DNA of 64,000 bases from Alphaproteobacteria bacterium (GTDB lineage Bacteria; Pseudomonadota; Alphaproteobacteria; Rhizobiales; Xanthobacteraceae). The notes beneath the pieces are model-generated. The model did no database searches. It worked only from the letters and a program-made list of their open reading frames with translations, and was not told where the DNA came from. The position numbers and the translations under genes were made by a program. The stretch lies in contig VAZV01000145.1 in NCBI GenBank assembly GCA_005884765.1, positions 1 through 64,000 on the forward strand, read 5' to 3'. Within the stretch, counting starts at the first letter, position 1. Every line of letters begins with the position of its first letter. This document shows, in pieces, positions 29,326 through 36,860 of the stretch.

Positions 29326-29385
29326 GCTCAACAGCAGGAGAAGGACGCTCAACCGGCACCTGACTAGAAGACGCAAGCGTCTGAG

Positions 29386-30615
29386 CTAGTGGCCGCTCAG
29401 CACCAGGGTCTTGATCGGCAGCAGCAGCGCCTGAATGCGAAGAAGCAAAGCGTGCACCAGCCCGATCGCGTCGATGGCATGCAGGACGAAACCCTGAAGC
29501 GCGCCGGTATCCTTTGAAGCAATCTTGTCGTGGTTGCTTGTATACGCATTGACAATGCAGGAGCTGCCGGCCGTCACATCCGCAAGACCGTCCTTGTCGA
29601 TCGGCTCAAGAAACACAAGAATCGTGCCGGGCCTCGCCAGGCTCGGATCGATCAGCTGCTCTCCACCACGGAACTGACCGGCGGCGATATAATCCTGAAC
29701 GCCGGTGATGACCATCGGGATAATCGTCCATGGCAGGGACACGCACGCGGCCTCGGCGATCATTCCAGGCTTCAGCACCTGGGCCTCGATCTGTCCGAAC
29801 CCGGCCTGCAGGGCACGCCCGCCTGCCCCTTCAGGAATCAAGACGCCGGCGGGGCGCATCAGCGGATTGACGATGTCGCCGGGTCTAAGCAAGAACTGCT
29901 CGACGCGCCCATCAACGCCGGCGCGAACGACGGTCTTGTCAAGTTCGACCTGGGCCTGTGCGAGCGCTGCTTCGGCGCTTGCCTTTTCCGCCGGCAGAAG
30001 CGTGACCACCTTGATCTCCGCGGATTGCTTCGAGGCCGTGGCTGCATCGATCGCAGCCTGCCGTCCGTCGACAAGGACCTGCAATTTTTCAATATCACGC
30101 TGTGGCACGATGCCCGGGTTGCGCCGCTGCAGCTCGCTTTTGACGTCGAGCTCGTCCCTGGCCTGCTTGTAGTCGGCGTTCGCCTGGCCGATCTGCGCCT
30201 CGGCTTTGACCACATCCATCCTCGCGGCGACGAACTCGGCGTCGACCTCGGCTATCTTGGCCTTGGCTGCTGTAACGGCCGCTTCCTGCTTCGAGCTATC
30301 CAGCGTGAACAGCACGCTGCCCTTGGCGACCGACTGGCTGAAACCAACTTTCACCTCCGCTACACGTCCCACCGTCTCGGGAGCGACCGGGATCGTCCGG
30401 AAGAACAACATCGCTGACGTGGTCGAGGGATGGAAATAGAAGATCAAGGTGATGAGAGAGATCGTGAGCATCAGGCAGCCCGTAATCCCCCATCGCAGTT
30501 CGTACCATACGGAGAAGAAGGTGATTTCCTTGCCCAGGCGCTTGCCCTGGACATAGCGCCGGTACAGGTAGTCCGGCAGCAATGTGAACAGGGAGCAGAG
30601 GATCAGCTCAAGCAT
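29386..30615 (-). CDS. HlyD-family membrane fusion/secretion protein
   Basis: A 409-residue periplasmic adaptor. After an amino membrane segment (WGITGCLMLTISLITLIFYF) comes the first barrel/lipoyl half (VAPETVGRVAEVKVGFSQSV, VAKGSVLFTLDSSKQEAAV), a long coiled coil (about residues 108-210, with the hairpin tip RRNPGIVPQRDIEKLQVL), and the second lipoyl half TVVRAGVDGRVEQFLLRPGD. Such proteins bridge an inner-membrane pump to a TolC channel, but no pump gene is adjacent; its partner here is the small membrane protein at 30608-31066, whose stop overlaps the start by eight bases. It is the third gene of a minus-strand operon starting at 31583. Confidence 0.9.
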   Translation of the reverse strand: MLELILCSLFTLLPDYLYRRYVQGKRLGKEITFFSVWYELRWGITGCLMLTISLITLIFYFHPSTTSAMLFFRTIPVAPETVGRVAEVKVGFSQSVAKGSVLFTLDSSKQEAAVTAAKAKIAEVDAEFVAARMDVVKAEAQIGQANADYKQARDELDVKSELQRRNPGIVPQRDIEKLQVLVDGRQAAIDAATASKQSAEIKVVTLLPAEKASAEAALAQAQVELDKTVVRAGVDGRVEQFLLRPGDIVNPLMRPAGVLIPEGAGGRALQAGFGQIEAQVLKPGMIAEAACVSLPWTIIPMVITGVQDYIAAGQFRGGEQLIDPSLARPGTILVFLEPIDKDGLADVTAGSSCIVNAYTSNHDKIASKDTGALQGFVLHAIDAIGLVHALLLRIQALLLPIKTLVLSGH

Positions 30616-31066
30616 GTCCGCGCGCCTCCTTCTTCGGGATACTACCTGACTCCCTCGAAGCGCCCGGCTCGGTCTGATCCAGCGCCGTCACGGCCTCGGC
30701 GGTGCGCTCTTCGTCCGTGGCTTCCTGCTTACCCGCTCCTTCTGAGGAATCGGCGATCTTCTCGACCGATCCGGCAATGCTGCGCAAGGGGGTACCAAAA
30801 TCCGGCAAGTCGATTAGCGCGAGCAGCAGCGCCGCAATCCAGAACAGATGGATGTGGGTGAAGAGCGCAAGCAATCCCAGAACCGCCACGATCTCGAACT
30901 GCAGCTTCTGCGATTTGTGCGCCATCTGCTCCGGCAGCGAATGCAGACGCAAGTAAAGATTGCCGGCGCCGAGGACGGCAGCGATCAGAAAAATGGCCGT
31001 CACGATCATCAGCACGTCCGTCTCGCCGGGTTTGGCAATGTAAAACGGCAGATGGTGAGGCGTCAT
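30608..31066 (-). CDS. Small membrane protein, DUF-type partner of HlyD
   Basis: A 152-residue protein starting MTPHHLPFYIAKPGETDVL. Two hydrophobic segments (VLMIVTAIFLIAAVLGAGNL and LQFEIVAVLGLLALFTHIHL-FWIAALLLALIDL) are followed by an acidic, probably cytoplasmic tail ending in GSIPKKEARGHA. No named domain is recognised. The frame is open further upstream (to 31243), but that would overlap the upstream gene in a different frame; ATG 31066 is preferred. It overlaps the HlyD gene, so it is likely the inner-membrane partner or accessory of that adaptor. Confidence 0.72.
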   Translation of the reverse strand: MTPHHLPFYIAKPGETDVLMIVTAIFLIAAVLGAGNLYLRLHSLPEQMAHKSQKLQFEIVAVLGLLALFTHIHLFWIAALLLALIDLPDFGTPLRSIAGSVEKIADSSEGAGKQEATDEERTAEAVTALDQTEPGASRESGSIPKKEARGHA

Positions 31067-31163
31067 CGGGTGAAACTGCTCGTGCAATCGACCCTCCCAG
31101 AGCTTCGAGCGGGCTGCGAACACGCGCTCGCTTACCCGCGCAACTTCGAAGAAACCGTAATCT

Positions 31164-31583
31164 TCAAAGCTGACAGCGGTAGTAGTAGATTTCCATGTCC
31201 GGCATTCCCGGAAAAAGCCGCTGAATCTTGTCCTGATTGACAACGTTCAATTGGAATTGGACGCTGGAGAGCATGATGTCGGTCGCACAGCTTGCGACAA
31301 TGTTCACGGTCTGACCATCGTCTTTTTTCGCCTTGATCGTGCATTTTGCGGTGCGTCCGATCAGTCGATTCTGCTCGGCGATAAAGCCTCCGCCATGGAC
31401 TTCGGACATCGGGGCAAAGGTGGTCTGGTTCGCCTTGCCTTTCCGAACGAAGACGTTTTTGCATTCGTCCGCGCTGGTCGCCCAGGCGCCGGTGAGGTCG
31501 GTCGCTCTCGCCTGCCCGAAAGGAGCCAGGATTGCCCCGGACAACATAGCCGCCGCCAATGCGGCTTTTTGGCTCACTCGCAT
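31164..31583 (-). CDS. Exported hypothetical protein
   Basis: A 139-residue protein with signal peptide MRVSQKAALAAAMLSGAILA ending at FGQARA before TDLTGAWATSADECK. The mature part has four cysteines (DECK, AKCTI, ASCATD, YRCQL) and a LTGAW-ATSADECKNVF opening common among secreted Bradyrhizobium proteins. Start support is AGGAGG just upstream. The longer open frame to 31904 is antisense to the plus-strand gene and is rejected. It heads the operon with the small membrane protein and the HlyD gene, and the box at 31644 is 67 bases upstream. Confidence 0.78.
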   Translation of the reverse strand: MRVSQKAALAAAMLSGAILAPFGQARATDLTGAWATSADECKNVFVRKGKANQTTFAPMSEVHGGGFIAEQNRLIGRTAKCTIKAKKDDGQTVNIVASCATDIMLSSVQFQLNVVNQDKIQRLFPGMPDMEIYYYRCQL

Positions 31584-31643
31584 TCCATTCCTCCTCGTGG
31601 GACCGGTCCAATGCAAGGCTGCAGGGCGGCGCCGGAAGGAGGC

Positions 31644-31657
31644 TTGATTTGGATCAA
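31644..31657. promoter_or_regulatory. FixK/FNR-type box between divergent genes
   Basis: Exact TTGAT-TTGG-ATCAA centred about 67 bases from the minus-strand start (31583) and 72 bases from the plus-strand start (31723). One site could therefore activate both directions. Confidence 0.75.
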
Positions 31658-31722
31658 AGGCCCCCGGTCTCCGGGCTCTCAGCATGTTTGGAGAAGATGC
31701 CGAGCCCTGCGAGGAGAGACCC

Positions 31723-32175
31723 ATGCCCGAAAAGATCGACGATCTACTGCCCATGGCAAAGGAGATCCAGAAACAGGCTGCAATCAAGGAGGCGGAAAAG
31801 GCCGACCAGGAGGCAAGAGCGGCTGCCGCTGCCGAAGCCGAGAAAAGAGCGCTGATCGAGAGGCTCAGCCAGCCGTCCGGGCTTTCGGAAGATGAGAAAG
31901 TCAAGCTCGCCTCCAGCGTGATTCAGCGGGCGGTCCGCAACGGCCTGACCGAGGTCCAGGTCTATCGATTTCCCAACATGCTCTGCACCGACAAGGGCCG
32001 GGCCATCAACCAGATGGAGCCGGGTTGGGAGAAAACGCTGACGGGAATCCCGAAGGAAATCTTCCAGCTTTGGACCGACTATTTGAAGCCCCGCGGCTAC
32101 CGCATCGGTTATCAGATCATCGATTTTCCTGGCGGTGTCCCTGGAGATATCGGCATCACCATCAGCTGGGCATAG
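31723..32175 (+). CDS. Hypothetical protein upstream of ppk2
   Basis: A 150-residue soluble protein without signal or membrane segment, starting MPEKIDDLLPMAKEIQKQ. Residues 10-45 form a strongly helical, alanine/glutamate-rich coiled coil. The rest (SDVIQRAVRNGLTEVQVYRF-type sequence, QMEPGWEKTLTGIPKEIF and GYRIGYQIIDFPGGVPGD) is a compact globular region whose family I do not recognise. GAGGAGAG precedes the start. The PPK2 gene follows after 27 bases, suggesting cotranscription from the shared box at 31644. Confidence 0.75.
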   Translation: MPEKIDDLLPMAKEIQKQAAIKEAEKADQEARAAAAAEAEKRALIERLSQPSGLSEDEKVKLASSVIQRAVRNGLTEVQVYRFPNMLCTDKGRAINQMEPGWEKTLTGIPKEIFQLWTDYLKPRGYRIGYQIIDFPGGVPGDIGITISWA

Positions 32176-32202
32176 TCCCGATCCAACCCGGAGGTGACCC
32201 AT

Positions 32203-33003
32203 ATGGCGCGAGGCGCAGAGTCGGCACGGATGAAGCGGAAGGACTACGAGAACGAACTCCGCAAGCTTCAAGTCAAGCTTTGCCATCTCCAGGAATTTGT
32301 GAAAGCCAAGAAGCTCCGGGTCATTATCCTGTTCGAGGGACGAGACGCTGCCGGCAAGGGCGGCACCATCAAGGCGATCACCGAGAAGGTCAGTCCGCGC
32401 GTGTTTCGCGTGGTCGCCCTCCCGGCTCCTTCCGACCGGGAAAAAACCCAGATGTTCGTGCAGCGCTACATGCAGCACTTCCCGGCGGGAGGCGAAATCG
32501 TGATCTTCGACCGGAGCTGGTACAACCGGGCCGGCGTCGAACATGTCATGGGCTTTTGCAGTGAAGATGAGCATGAACGCTTCCTGTCGCTTTGCCCGGA
32601 AGTGGAAAAATACATCGTGGACGGCGGCATCACCCTGATCAAGCTCTGGCTCGAGGTCGGGATGGAAGAACAGGAGCGGCGGTTCAGGGCGCGGATCGAT
32701 GATCCGCTCCGGCACTGGAAACTGAGCCCGATGGATACCGAATCCTACCGGCTCTGGTACGACTATTCGCGCGCGCGCGACATGATGCTCAAGGCGACGA
32801 GTTCGAAGCATGCGCCCTGGACTCTCATCAGGTCGGACGACAAGCGACGCGCACGCCTGAATTGCATCGCCCATCTCCTGGACACTATCCCCCACAACCG
32901 CCTGCAGCATGAGCGCGTGCGCTTGCCGAAACGCTCGACCAAGGGACGCTACGACGATCAGGCGGCGCTGCGCGGATTGAAATTCGTCGAAGAGCGATAC
33001 TGA
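32203..33003 (+). CDS. ppk2: Polyphosphate kinase 2 (PPK2)
   Basis: A PPK2-family kinase that transfers phosphate between polyphosphate and nucleotides. The P-loop is FEGRDAAGKGGTIKAI, the lid region is PAPSDREKTQMFVQRYMQHF and the second acidic motif is IVIFDRSWYNRAGVEHVMGF, followed by KLWLEVGMEEQERRF. At 266 residues it is a single-domain enzyme. The ATG (MARGAESARMKRKDYENEL) follows GGAGG at eight bases; a GTG nine bases earlier is in frame. It follows a hypothetical gene under the FixK-type box. Which direction it runs (polyphosphate use or synthesis) cannot be decided from sequence. Confidence 0.95.
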   Translation: MARGAESARMKRKDYENELRKLQVKLCHLQEFVKAKKLRVIILFEGRDAAGKGGTIKAITEKVSPRVFRVVALPAPSDREKTQMFVQRYMQHFPAGGEIVIFDRSWYNRAGVEHVMGFCSEDEHERFLSLCPEVEKYIVDGGITLIKLWLEVGMEEQERRFRARIDDPLRHWKLSPMDTESYRLWYDYSRARDMMLKATSSKHAPWTLIRSDDKRRARLNCIAHLLDTIPHNRLQHERVRLPKRSTKGRYDDQAALRGLKFVEERY

Positions 33004-33030
33004 GCCAGAGCGCGCCGGGTGGCCCTACGC

Positions 33031-33435
33031 TCACTTGAGCGTAATCGTCACTCCGCCCACCGCGGCCGACAGCTCGACGCCGACCTTGCCGCCAGTCAGC
33101 TGCAGGATGACGCCCTTCTCGTTCTGCAATTGCACGCCGCCAGCACCCGCCGCCAGCGCACCACCGGCACCGATCACGGCGTAATTGCCCTGGATGTCAC
33201 CTGGACTCCTGAGGTTCAAGGCATGCCCAGCCAATTGGGTGGTCGATGCGCCGATCGTGAAGCCCACGCTCATGCCGGACACGTTAAAGCGGTAGTGATG
33301 CCCACGGAATGTGAGGACGCCCTCACCGCCGCCGACCCCCACGATGAACCCACCTTTTGTAAAAACTACGCGAACGGCGCCAGTTTCGGCCTGAGCAGTG
33401 GTTGGCAGGAGTCCTGACACCAGCAGTCCAGCCAA
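33031..33435 (-). CDS. Glycine-rich secreted protein, paralogue of the 22.9 kb gene, with damaged 5' end
   Basis: A beta/glycine-rich protein whose mature part is like that at 22949 (ETGAVRVVFTKGGFIVGVGG, GVQLQNEKGVILQLTGGKVG). The expected signal peptide start is ATG at 33471, but the second codon is TAA (33466-33468), so the frame stops at once. Beyond the stop the signal continues QHQRLLVRLVLAGLLVSGLL. The only in-frame starts left are non-ATG, such as TTG at 33435, which cut into the signal peptide (MAGLLVSGLLPTTAQA). Unless the TTG is used, this is a pseudogene. A FixK-type box sits 77 bases before the original ATG, the normal distance here. Confidence 0.6.
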   Translation of the reverse strand: MAGLLVSGLLPTTAQAETGAVRVVFTKGGFIVGVGGGEGVLTFRGHHYRFNVSGMSVGFTIGASTTQLAGHALNLRSPGDIQGNYAVIGAGGALAAGAGGVQLQNEKGVILQLTGGKVGVELSAAVGGVTITLK

Positions 33436-33541
33436 GACAAGTCGAACAAGGAGACGTTGATGCTGTTACATTTGTTCTTCGCTCACGCTTTAGCGCCGGC
33501 TCGTCGTCTTGACGAATGAAGCAACGCGCGCACGAGCCCGC

Positions 33542-33555
33542 TTGATTTAGATCAA
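33542..33555. promoter_or_regulatory. FixK/FNR-type box before the 33.0 kb secreted-protein gene
   Basis: Exact TTGAT-TTAG-ATCAA, about 77 bases before the ATG at 33471 that is followed by a stop codon. The retained box supports that ATG as the ancestral start. Confidence 0.7.
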
Positions 33556-33719
33556 AGCCCCGGCCGAGCGTCGCGGAAGCCTGCGACCATTGATCGAGAC
33601 GCTCACCCATGCTTCACCCAACAGGATATTGATGAATAAACAGGCCGAGAGGGAGTCCGACAACTATTGGTTTTGAACGTTCGCCGCCGCGCGCCGACGA
33701 TTTAAGATAGTCAGGTAGT

Positions 33720-34085
33720 ATAGGCATTTCTTTCCGCCAAGCCGGGATCGTGCCGCGTGCCGGATCCGCCTCCTCCTCCAACGATCCTAAAGGTCTGCTC
33801 GCGACCGTCATCACGGACGATCGTGACAGTATGACCAAATCGAACGACGGAATTGCCCTCTGGCTCAGGCGCCACCACAGCGGTTGAACGCCGCGCCGTC
33901 CAGTACCGGAGGGTCCGGCCGGCGCTGCCAAGTCCTTCCCGGTCGCCAACCAACTGCGCTGCTGCAAAGGCTTCCTGGGCGGCCGTCAGCGCCGATTCAA
34001 TGCGCCGAAATCCTTCTCGTCACCTCGTTGGGATGTGCAGAGATCGGCCGGTCTGGCAGCTCGTCGATCGCGTCCGCGTCTTTAA
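33720..34085 (-). pseudogene. GreA/GreB-family elongation factor, degraded
   Basis: Three minus-strand pieces join into one GreA-like protein. The first, in one frame, is ELPDRPISAHPNEVT; then REGFRRIESALTAAQEAFAA and TARRSTAVVAPEPEG with VVRFGHTVTIVRDDGREQTF in a second frame; then EEADPARGTI in a third after a G-rich run near 33770. Frameshifts lie near 34010 and 33765-33775. The expected carboxy end after ARGTI is gone. The amino end has lost its ATG. GreA/GreB proteins rescue stalled RNA polymerase; this copy is dead. Confidence 0.75.
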
Positions 34086-34088
34086 CGA

Positions 34089-34370
34089 ATGACCACCCGC
34101 GTCATCAGTCGCGTCGAGGACATGATATGGAACGCGAATAGCAACGGCTTTTCGTTCGTGATCGGTTACGAGAGCCGCAGCGGTCCCGGCCTTCACGGAC
34201 GCACCGGCTTCGTGGCGTCGTCGCGGCCGATCCATCGGAACAGATGCGCCGTGAGAGTTGTGGGCTCGCCCGTTAAAACGCGAGTTGAGGCCGAAGAAGC
34301 CTGCGAGGCCATGCTGCAAGTCGAGCTCGGGCTGAAGGTGAAAAATGACAAAAATACCGGGCGAGTTTGA
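34089..34370 (+). CDS. Small hypothetical protein (93 aa)
   Basis: A 93-residue protein starting MTTRVISRVEDMIWNANSNG with an Arg-rich middle and a carboxy VKTRVEAEEACEAMLQVELG. No recognised domain, signal or membrane segment. Its codon pattern looks coding and its end overlaps the next small gene by 26 bases. It starts close to the degraded GreA gene on the opposite strand. The ribosome site is weak. Existence moderately supported; function unknown. Confidence 0.5.
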   Translation: MTTRVISRVEDMIWNANSNGFSFVIGYESRSGPGLHGRTGFVASSRPIHRNRCAVRVVGSPVKTRVEAEEACEAMLQVELGLKVKNDKNTGRV

Positions 34371-34569
34371 ACCTCCCAAGCCGATTACCAAGGCTGAGCG
34401 CGAAGCGCGTAAGGCGTTTCGCCAACTCGATGCCGAAAAGGCAATGACTGAGCACGAGATTGCACAGAAGGCGTTTTCTGCCAACCGGGAGCCGCTCAAG
34501 GCTGAGCGGCTGGCGCGGGAGGCTGCCGAGCCGCCGGTCACAGCAAAGAAAATCAAGCCCAAGAAGTAA
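34345..34569 (+). CDS. Small lysine/alanine-rich hypothetical protein
   Basis: A 74-residue basic, helical protein starting MTKIPGEFEPPKPITKAERE. The core is KAFRQLDAEKAMTEHEIAQ followed by REPLKAERLAREAAEPP and a lysine tail. I recall very similar small proteins as common in Bradyrhizobium genomes, but no function is known. No signal or membrane segment. It overlaps the preceding short gene. Confidence 0.65.
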   Translation: MTKIPGEFEPPKPITKAEREARKAFRQLDAEKAMTEHEIAQKAFSANREPLKAERLAREAAEPPVTAKKIKPKK

Positions 34570-34703
34570 GGTTAAATAGCGCCGCGAATGCCGGTCCAGG
34601 AAGCGCACTGACTCGCGACGGTATCTGGGCCTCCTGGGCTTAAAAAACAATTCCCCACCTTTGTGGAAACGTGCTCGCATGCCGGCTTCAGCGAGGAGCG
34701 TCA

Positions 34704-34850
34704 GATGACCGCGCACCTCTACCAGCTTTCGATTTGGACGCTTGAGGTCGACAGCAAAACCCACATTGGCTTTTGAAGCCAAAAAGTATCGCGAAGCGAA
34801 CGATCTCTGCCATCAGGATGGGCGGCGACTCGCCTCCCGCGGTATATGCT
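34704..34850 (+). pseudogene. Small conserved-type protein with frameshift
   Basis: ATG at 34704 follows GAGGAG and reads MTAHLYQLSIWTLEVD, then hits a stop at codon 24. A one-base slip near 34750 restores KPTLAFEAKKYREANDLCHQ, which I associate with small proteins of the form Trp-Thr-Leu-x-Val-Asp-x-Lys-Pro-Thr-Leu-Ala-Phe found in Bradyrhizobium. After that the frame decays again. No function is known. The rest of 34570-34921 holds nothing else I can support. Confidence 0.5.
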
Positions 34851-34921
34851 TCGACCATCTTCGATTTCGGAGCGGGGCTTGCCGGATTCGAACCATCTTC
34901 ACGACATTCAGGGGGCGACAA

Positions 34922-35113
34922 ATGAAAGTTCGATGCATCGATAGCTTGTTCCAGACCGATGTGCTGGTCGAGGGCGGAGAATACGAAGTCCGCGCTGATC
35001 GCGACGACTGCTACATCCTTTCCGGCTTCGACAAAGGATTCAGCAAAAAGCGGTTTGAGATCGTGTCGCCGACAGTCGAGCTCGGCGGTCGTCTCGCTGC
35101 GGCGCGACATTGA
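34922..35113 (+). CDS. Small hypothetical protein (63 aa)
   Basis: A 63-residue protein starting MKVRCIDSLFQTDVLVEGGE and containing YEVRADRDDCYILSGFDKGF. It looks like a small beta-barrel-type fold. No family named. The ATG follows AGGGGG at about eight bases. The frame is open upstream, but the only good start is here. Confidence 0.6.
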   Translation: MKVRCIDSLFQTDVLVEGGEYEVRADRDDCYILSGFDKGFSKKRFEIVSPTVELGGRLAAARH

Positions 35114-35245
35114 GGTCGAGGCGCACGCTGATGCCGCGCTGATCAAGGAGGCGGACGGCCGAGCCATTCCGATAAACGCTTTGAAACTATCTCGCACGAC
35201 GAGAGTCATAATGCCGGGAGCGACCTATTGTGCGGAGTTACGACG

Positions 35246-35620
35246 ATGTTGCGAAAAACGGTGATAGCTCTGTTGGCAGTTGTCTTAGTTGGCCTGTCGC
35301 CGACCGGCGCCTCGGCGCGTGGCTTTGGCGGCCACGGCTTTGGCGGCGGTGGTTGGCACGGAGGCGGCTGGGGCCATAGAGGTTTCGGAGGCTGGGGCTT
35401 GGGAGCGGGCGTGTTGGCTGGCGCCGTAATCGGTGGCGCGATCGCGAGTAGCGCCTATGGCTATGATGGTCCGTATTACGATCCCGGCTACAGCTACTAT
35501 CCGGCATACGTCGGCTATAGCCCCTATTACGATTACGGTCCTTGGCAAGCAATCCAGGAACCCGGGGCCGCCCGCTTCTCCAGGCCTTACGGATACGGCT
35601 GGCGGCCTTGGGGCTACTAG
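35246..35620 (+). CDS. Glycine/tyrosine-rich secreted protein
   Basis: A 124-residue exported protein. Signal peptide MLRKTVIALLAVVLVGLSPT ends near GASA before RGFGGHGFGGGGWHGGGWG. The middle has a hydrophobic glycine-zipper (LGAGVLAGAVIGGAIASSAY) and the end is Tyr-rich (DGPYYDPGYSYYPAYVGYSP). Proteins of this type are common in Bradyrhizobium and may associate with the outer membrane, but function is unknown. A strong hairpin lies 31 bases after the stop. Confidence 0.75.
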   Translation: MLRKTVIALLAVVLVGLSPTGASARGFGGHGFGGGGWHGGGWGHRGFGGWGLGAGVLAGAVIGGAIASSAYGYDGPYYDPGYSYYPAYVGYSPYYDYGPWQAIQEPGAARFSRPYGYGWRPWGY

Positions 35621-35650
35621 TAAGCGGGAATTGCCGGACACGCGAAGAAT

Positions 35651-35681
35651 CGGCCCCAGCGGGGGCTCGAAGCTGGGGCCG
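35651..35681 (+). terminator. Strong stem-loop after the glycine/tyrosine-rich gene
   Basis: CGGCCCCAGC at 35651 pairs perfectly with GCTGGGGCCG at 35672 across an 11-base loop. It lies 30 bases past the stop codon. There is no T-run, so it is a terminator-like or RNA-stabilising hairpin rather than a classical intrinsic terminator. Confidence 0.55.
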
Positions 35682-35896
35682 ACCCTTAAGGTGCCGACTG
35701 GAGGCAACCGGCACCCATCTCTGATGTAGGTTCGTGGTCCGCCGATCCCATTAAATTCTGCGTGAAGAGCTTGGGCTTCGCTCAGTTCGGAAGGTGCGAC
35801 AGTCCGTCCTGCCCGCGGCAGTGATCTGGTTCACCCTTTTGCCGCCAAGAGTGTGATAACGCGCGCCGAGCGATGATCAAATGACGGGGTTCGATC

Positions 35897-36088
35897 ATGC
35901 CCACCATATTCGACCTGCTGTACCACGAATATTGCCGTGCCCGCCTCGCTGAAATGCGGAAACAACTCTTGATCCGGCCTGCGAGCTATGAAGCCCCGGA
36001 GGCGAGTTGCGATGCCGGCCATCCCGACTGCCCGGCCGATCAGGGCGGCGGCCTTTTAGACGACTCGCGGCGCGAAGCCGGCCACTAG
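35897..36088 (+). CDS. Small hypothetical protein (63 aa)
   Basis: A 63-residue acidic protein starting MPTIFDLLYHEYCRARLAEM with the tail DAGHPDCPADQGGGLLDD. It is preceded by a weak ribosome site. No family is recognised. It directly abuts the ParB-like remnant, and its last codons may have been altered by the same rearrangement. Low-to-moderate confidence. Confidence 0.45.
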   Translation: MPTIFDLLYHEYCRARLAEMRKQLLIRPASYEAPEASCDAGHPDCPADQGGGLLDDSRREAGH

Positions 36089-36441
36089 CCAACGCCACCC
36101 ACGGCGTGCCGCGCACGAATGGGGACAAGCGCCGCGCGGTAATGAAGCTGCTGCATGGCGCCGAATGGTCTCATTGGAGTGACCGCGAGATTGCGCGGCA
36201 TGCGAAAGTCGACAACAAGACCGTCAGCCGGTTGCGGGAAGAGATCGCGCCAAAGGTCACCGAGGAAATCCTCAGTGAGCCTCGCACCTTCACAACCAAA
36301 CACGGCACGACCGCGAAGATGAAGACCGGCAAGATTGGCGTGGGCAGGACGCCGAGCACACACTCGGGATTCCCCGGGCCCTTTGCCCCCAAGCTAGCGA
36401 ACCGGAGGGAGAGCGGTCCCGCCGCGTCCCTGTGGGCGTGA
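36088..36441 (+). pseudogene. ParB/Srx-like protein, 3' fragment
   Basis: The frame encodes VPRTNGDKRRAVMKLLHGAE, WSHWSDREIARHAKVDNKTV and SRLREEI, then RTFTTKHGTTAKMKTG. This is the helix-turn-helix and tail of phage/plasmid ParB-like (Srx) proteins of the type TNADKR-x-A-V-x-x-LL. The amino nuclease domain is missing and no proper start is present. A 48-base relative recurs at 36759, so the same locus seems to have been duplicated and lost. Confidence 0.65.
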
Positions 36442-36513
36442 CGGGGCCGTTTTATGCATGGCTGCCGCGCGAAGTCGAGGCGCGCGCGCCGACGCCGCGC
36501 ATCAGGCGGCCTT

Positions 36514-36600
36514 TCAGATGACCACGAACGCGAAAGCTGCCCCCATAACGATCAGTGTATTTACGCCAGCGATCGCGATGCCGAGATAAACGTCGGCCAT
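36514..36600 (-). CDS. Single-helix membrane peptide (28 aa)
   Basis: A 28-residue frame reading MADVYLGIAIAGVNTLIVMG and then AAFAFVVI-stop. It is almost wholly hydrophobic and would form one transmembrane helix. The codon sense is strong, but the ribosome site is weak, so I hold it as a candidate small protein. Confidence 0.4.
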   Translation of the reverse strand: MADVYLGIAIAGVNTLIVMGAAFAFVVI

Positions 36601-36758
36601 GAGGTTCTCAGACTGGAACTTGGTTTGTCTACTGGACACCGCGCTTCTCCGCGCAATTGTCTACGTCAAGTAGCAGATGGGAATTCGAGGAAAGGTCGAA
36701 AAGTATACTTAGGTATTGATTCCAATTCGCGATCTGGACACCGCCGCGATCGGGCACG

Positions 36759-36806
36759 CGTCGCGCGATGATGAAGCTGCTGCAGGATGCCGAGTGGTCG
36801 CCACGT
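36759..36806 (+). repeat. Second copy of the ParB-like fragment core
   Basis: About 48 bases resemble 36130-36177 (shared ATGAAGCTGCTGCA core; translation MMKLLQDAEWSPRS against VMKLLHGAEWSHWS). It has no open frame of its own and is a remnant. Confidence 0.55.
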
Positions 36807-36860
36807 TCCGGCGGCGAGACCGTCAGCGCCTTTGATGGTCGCTGGAGAGCAATCGCTGCG

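Noticed and set aside
34876-34900. tRNA T-arm-like string (TGGTTCGAATCC on the minus strand) as a possible att copy
   Set aside because: Only about 12 bases agree with the tRNA-Asn T-arm, the orientation is opposite to that needed for an attachment repeat, and no acceptor stem can be formed.
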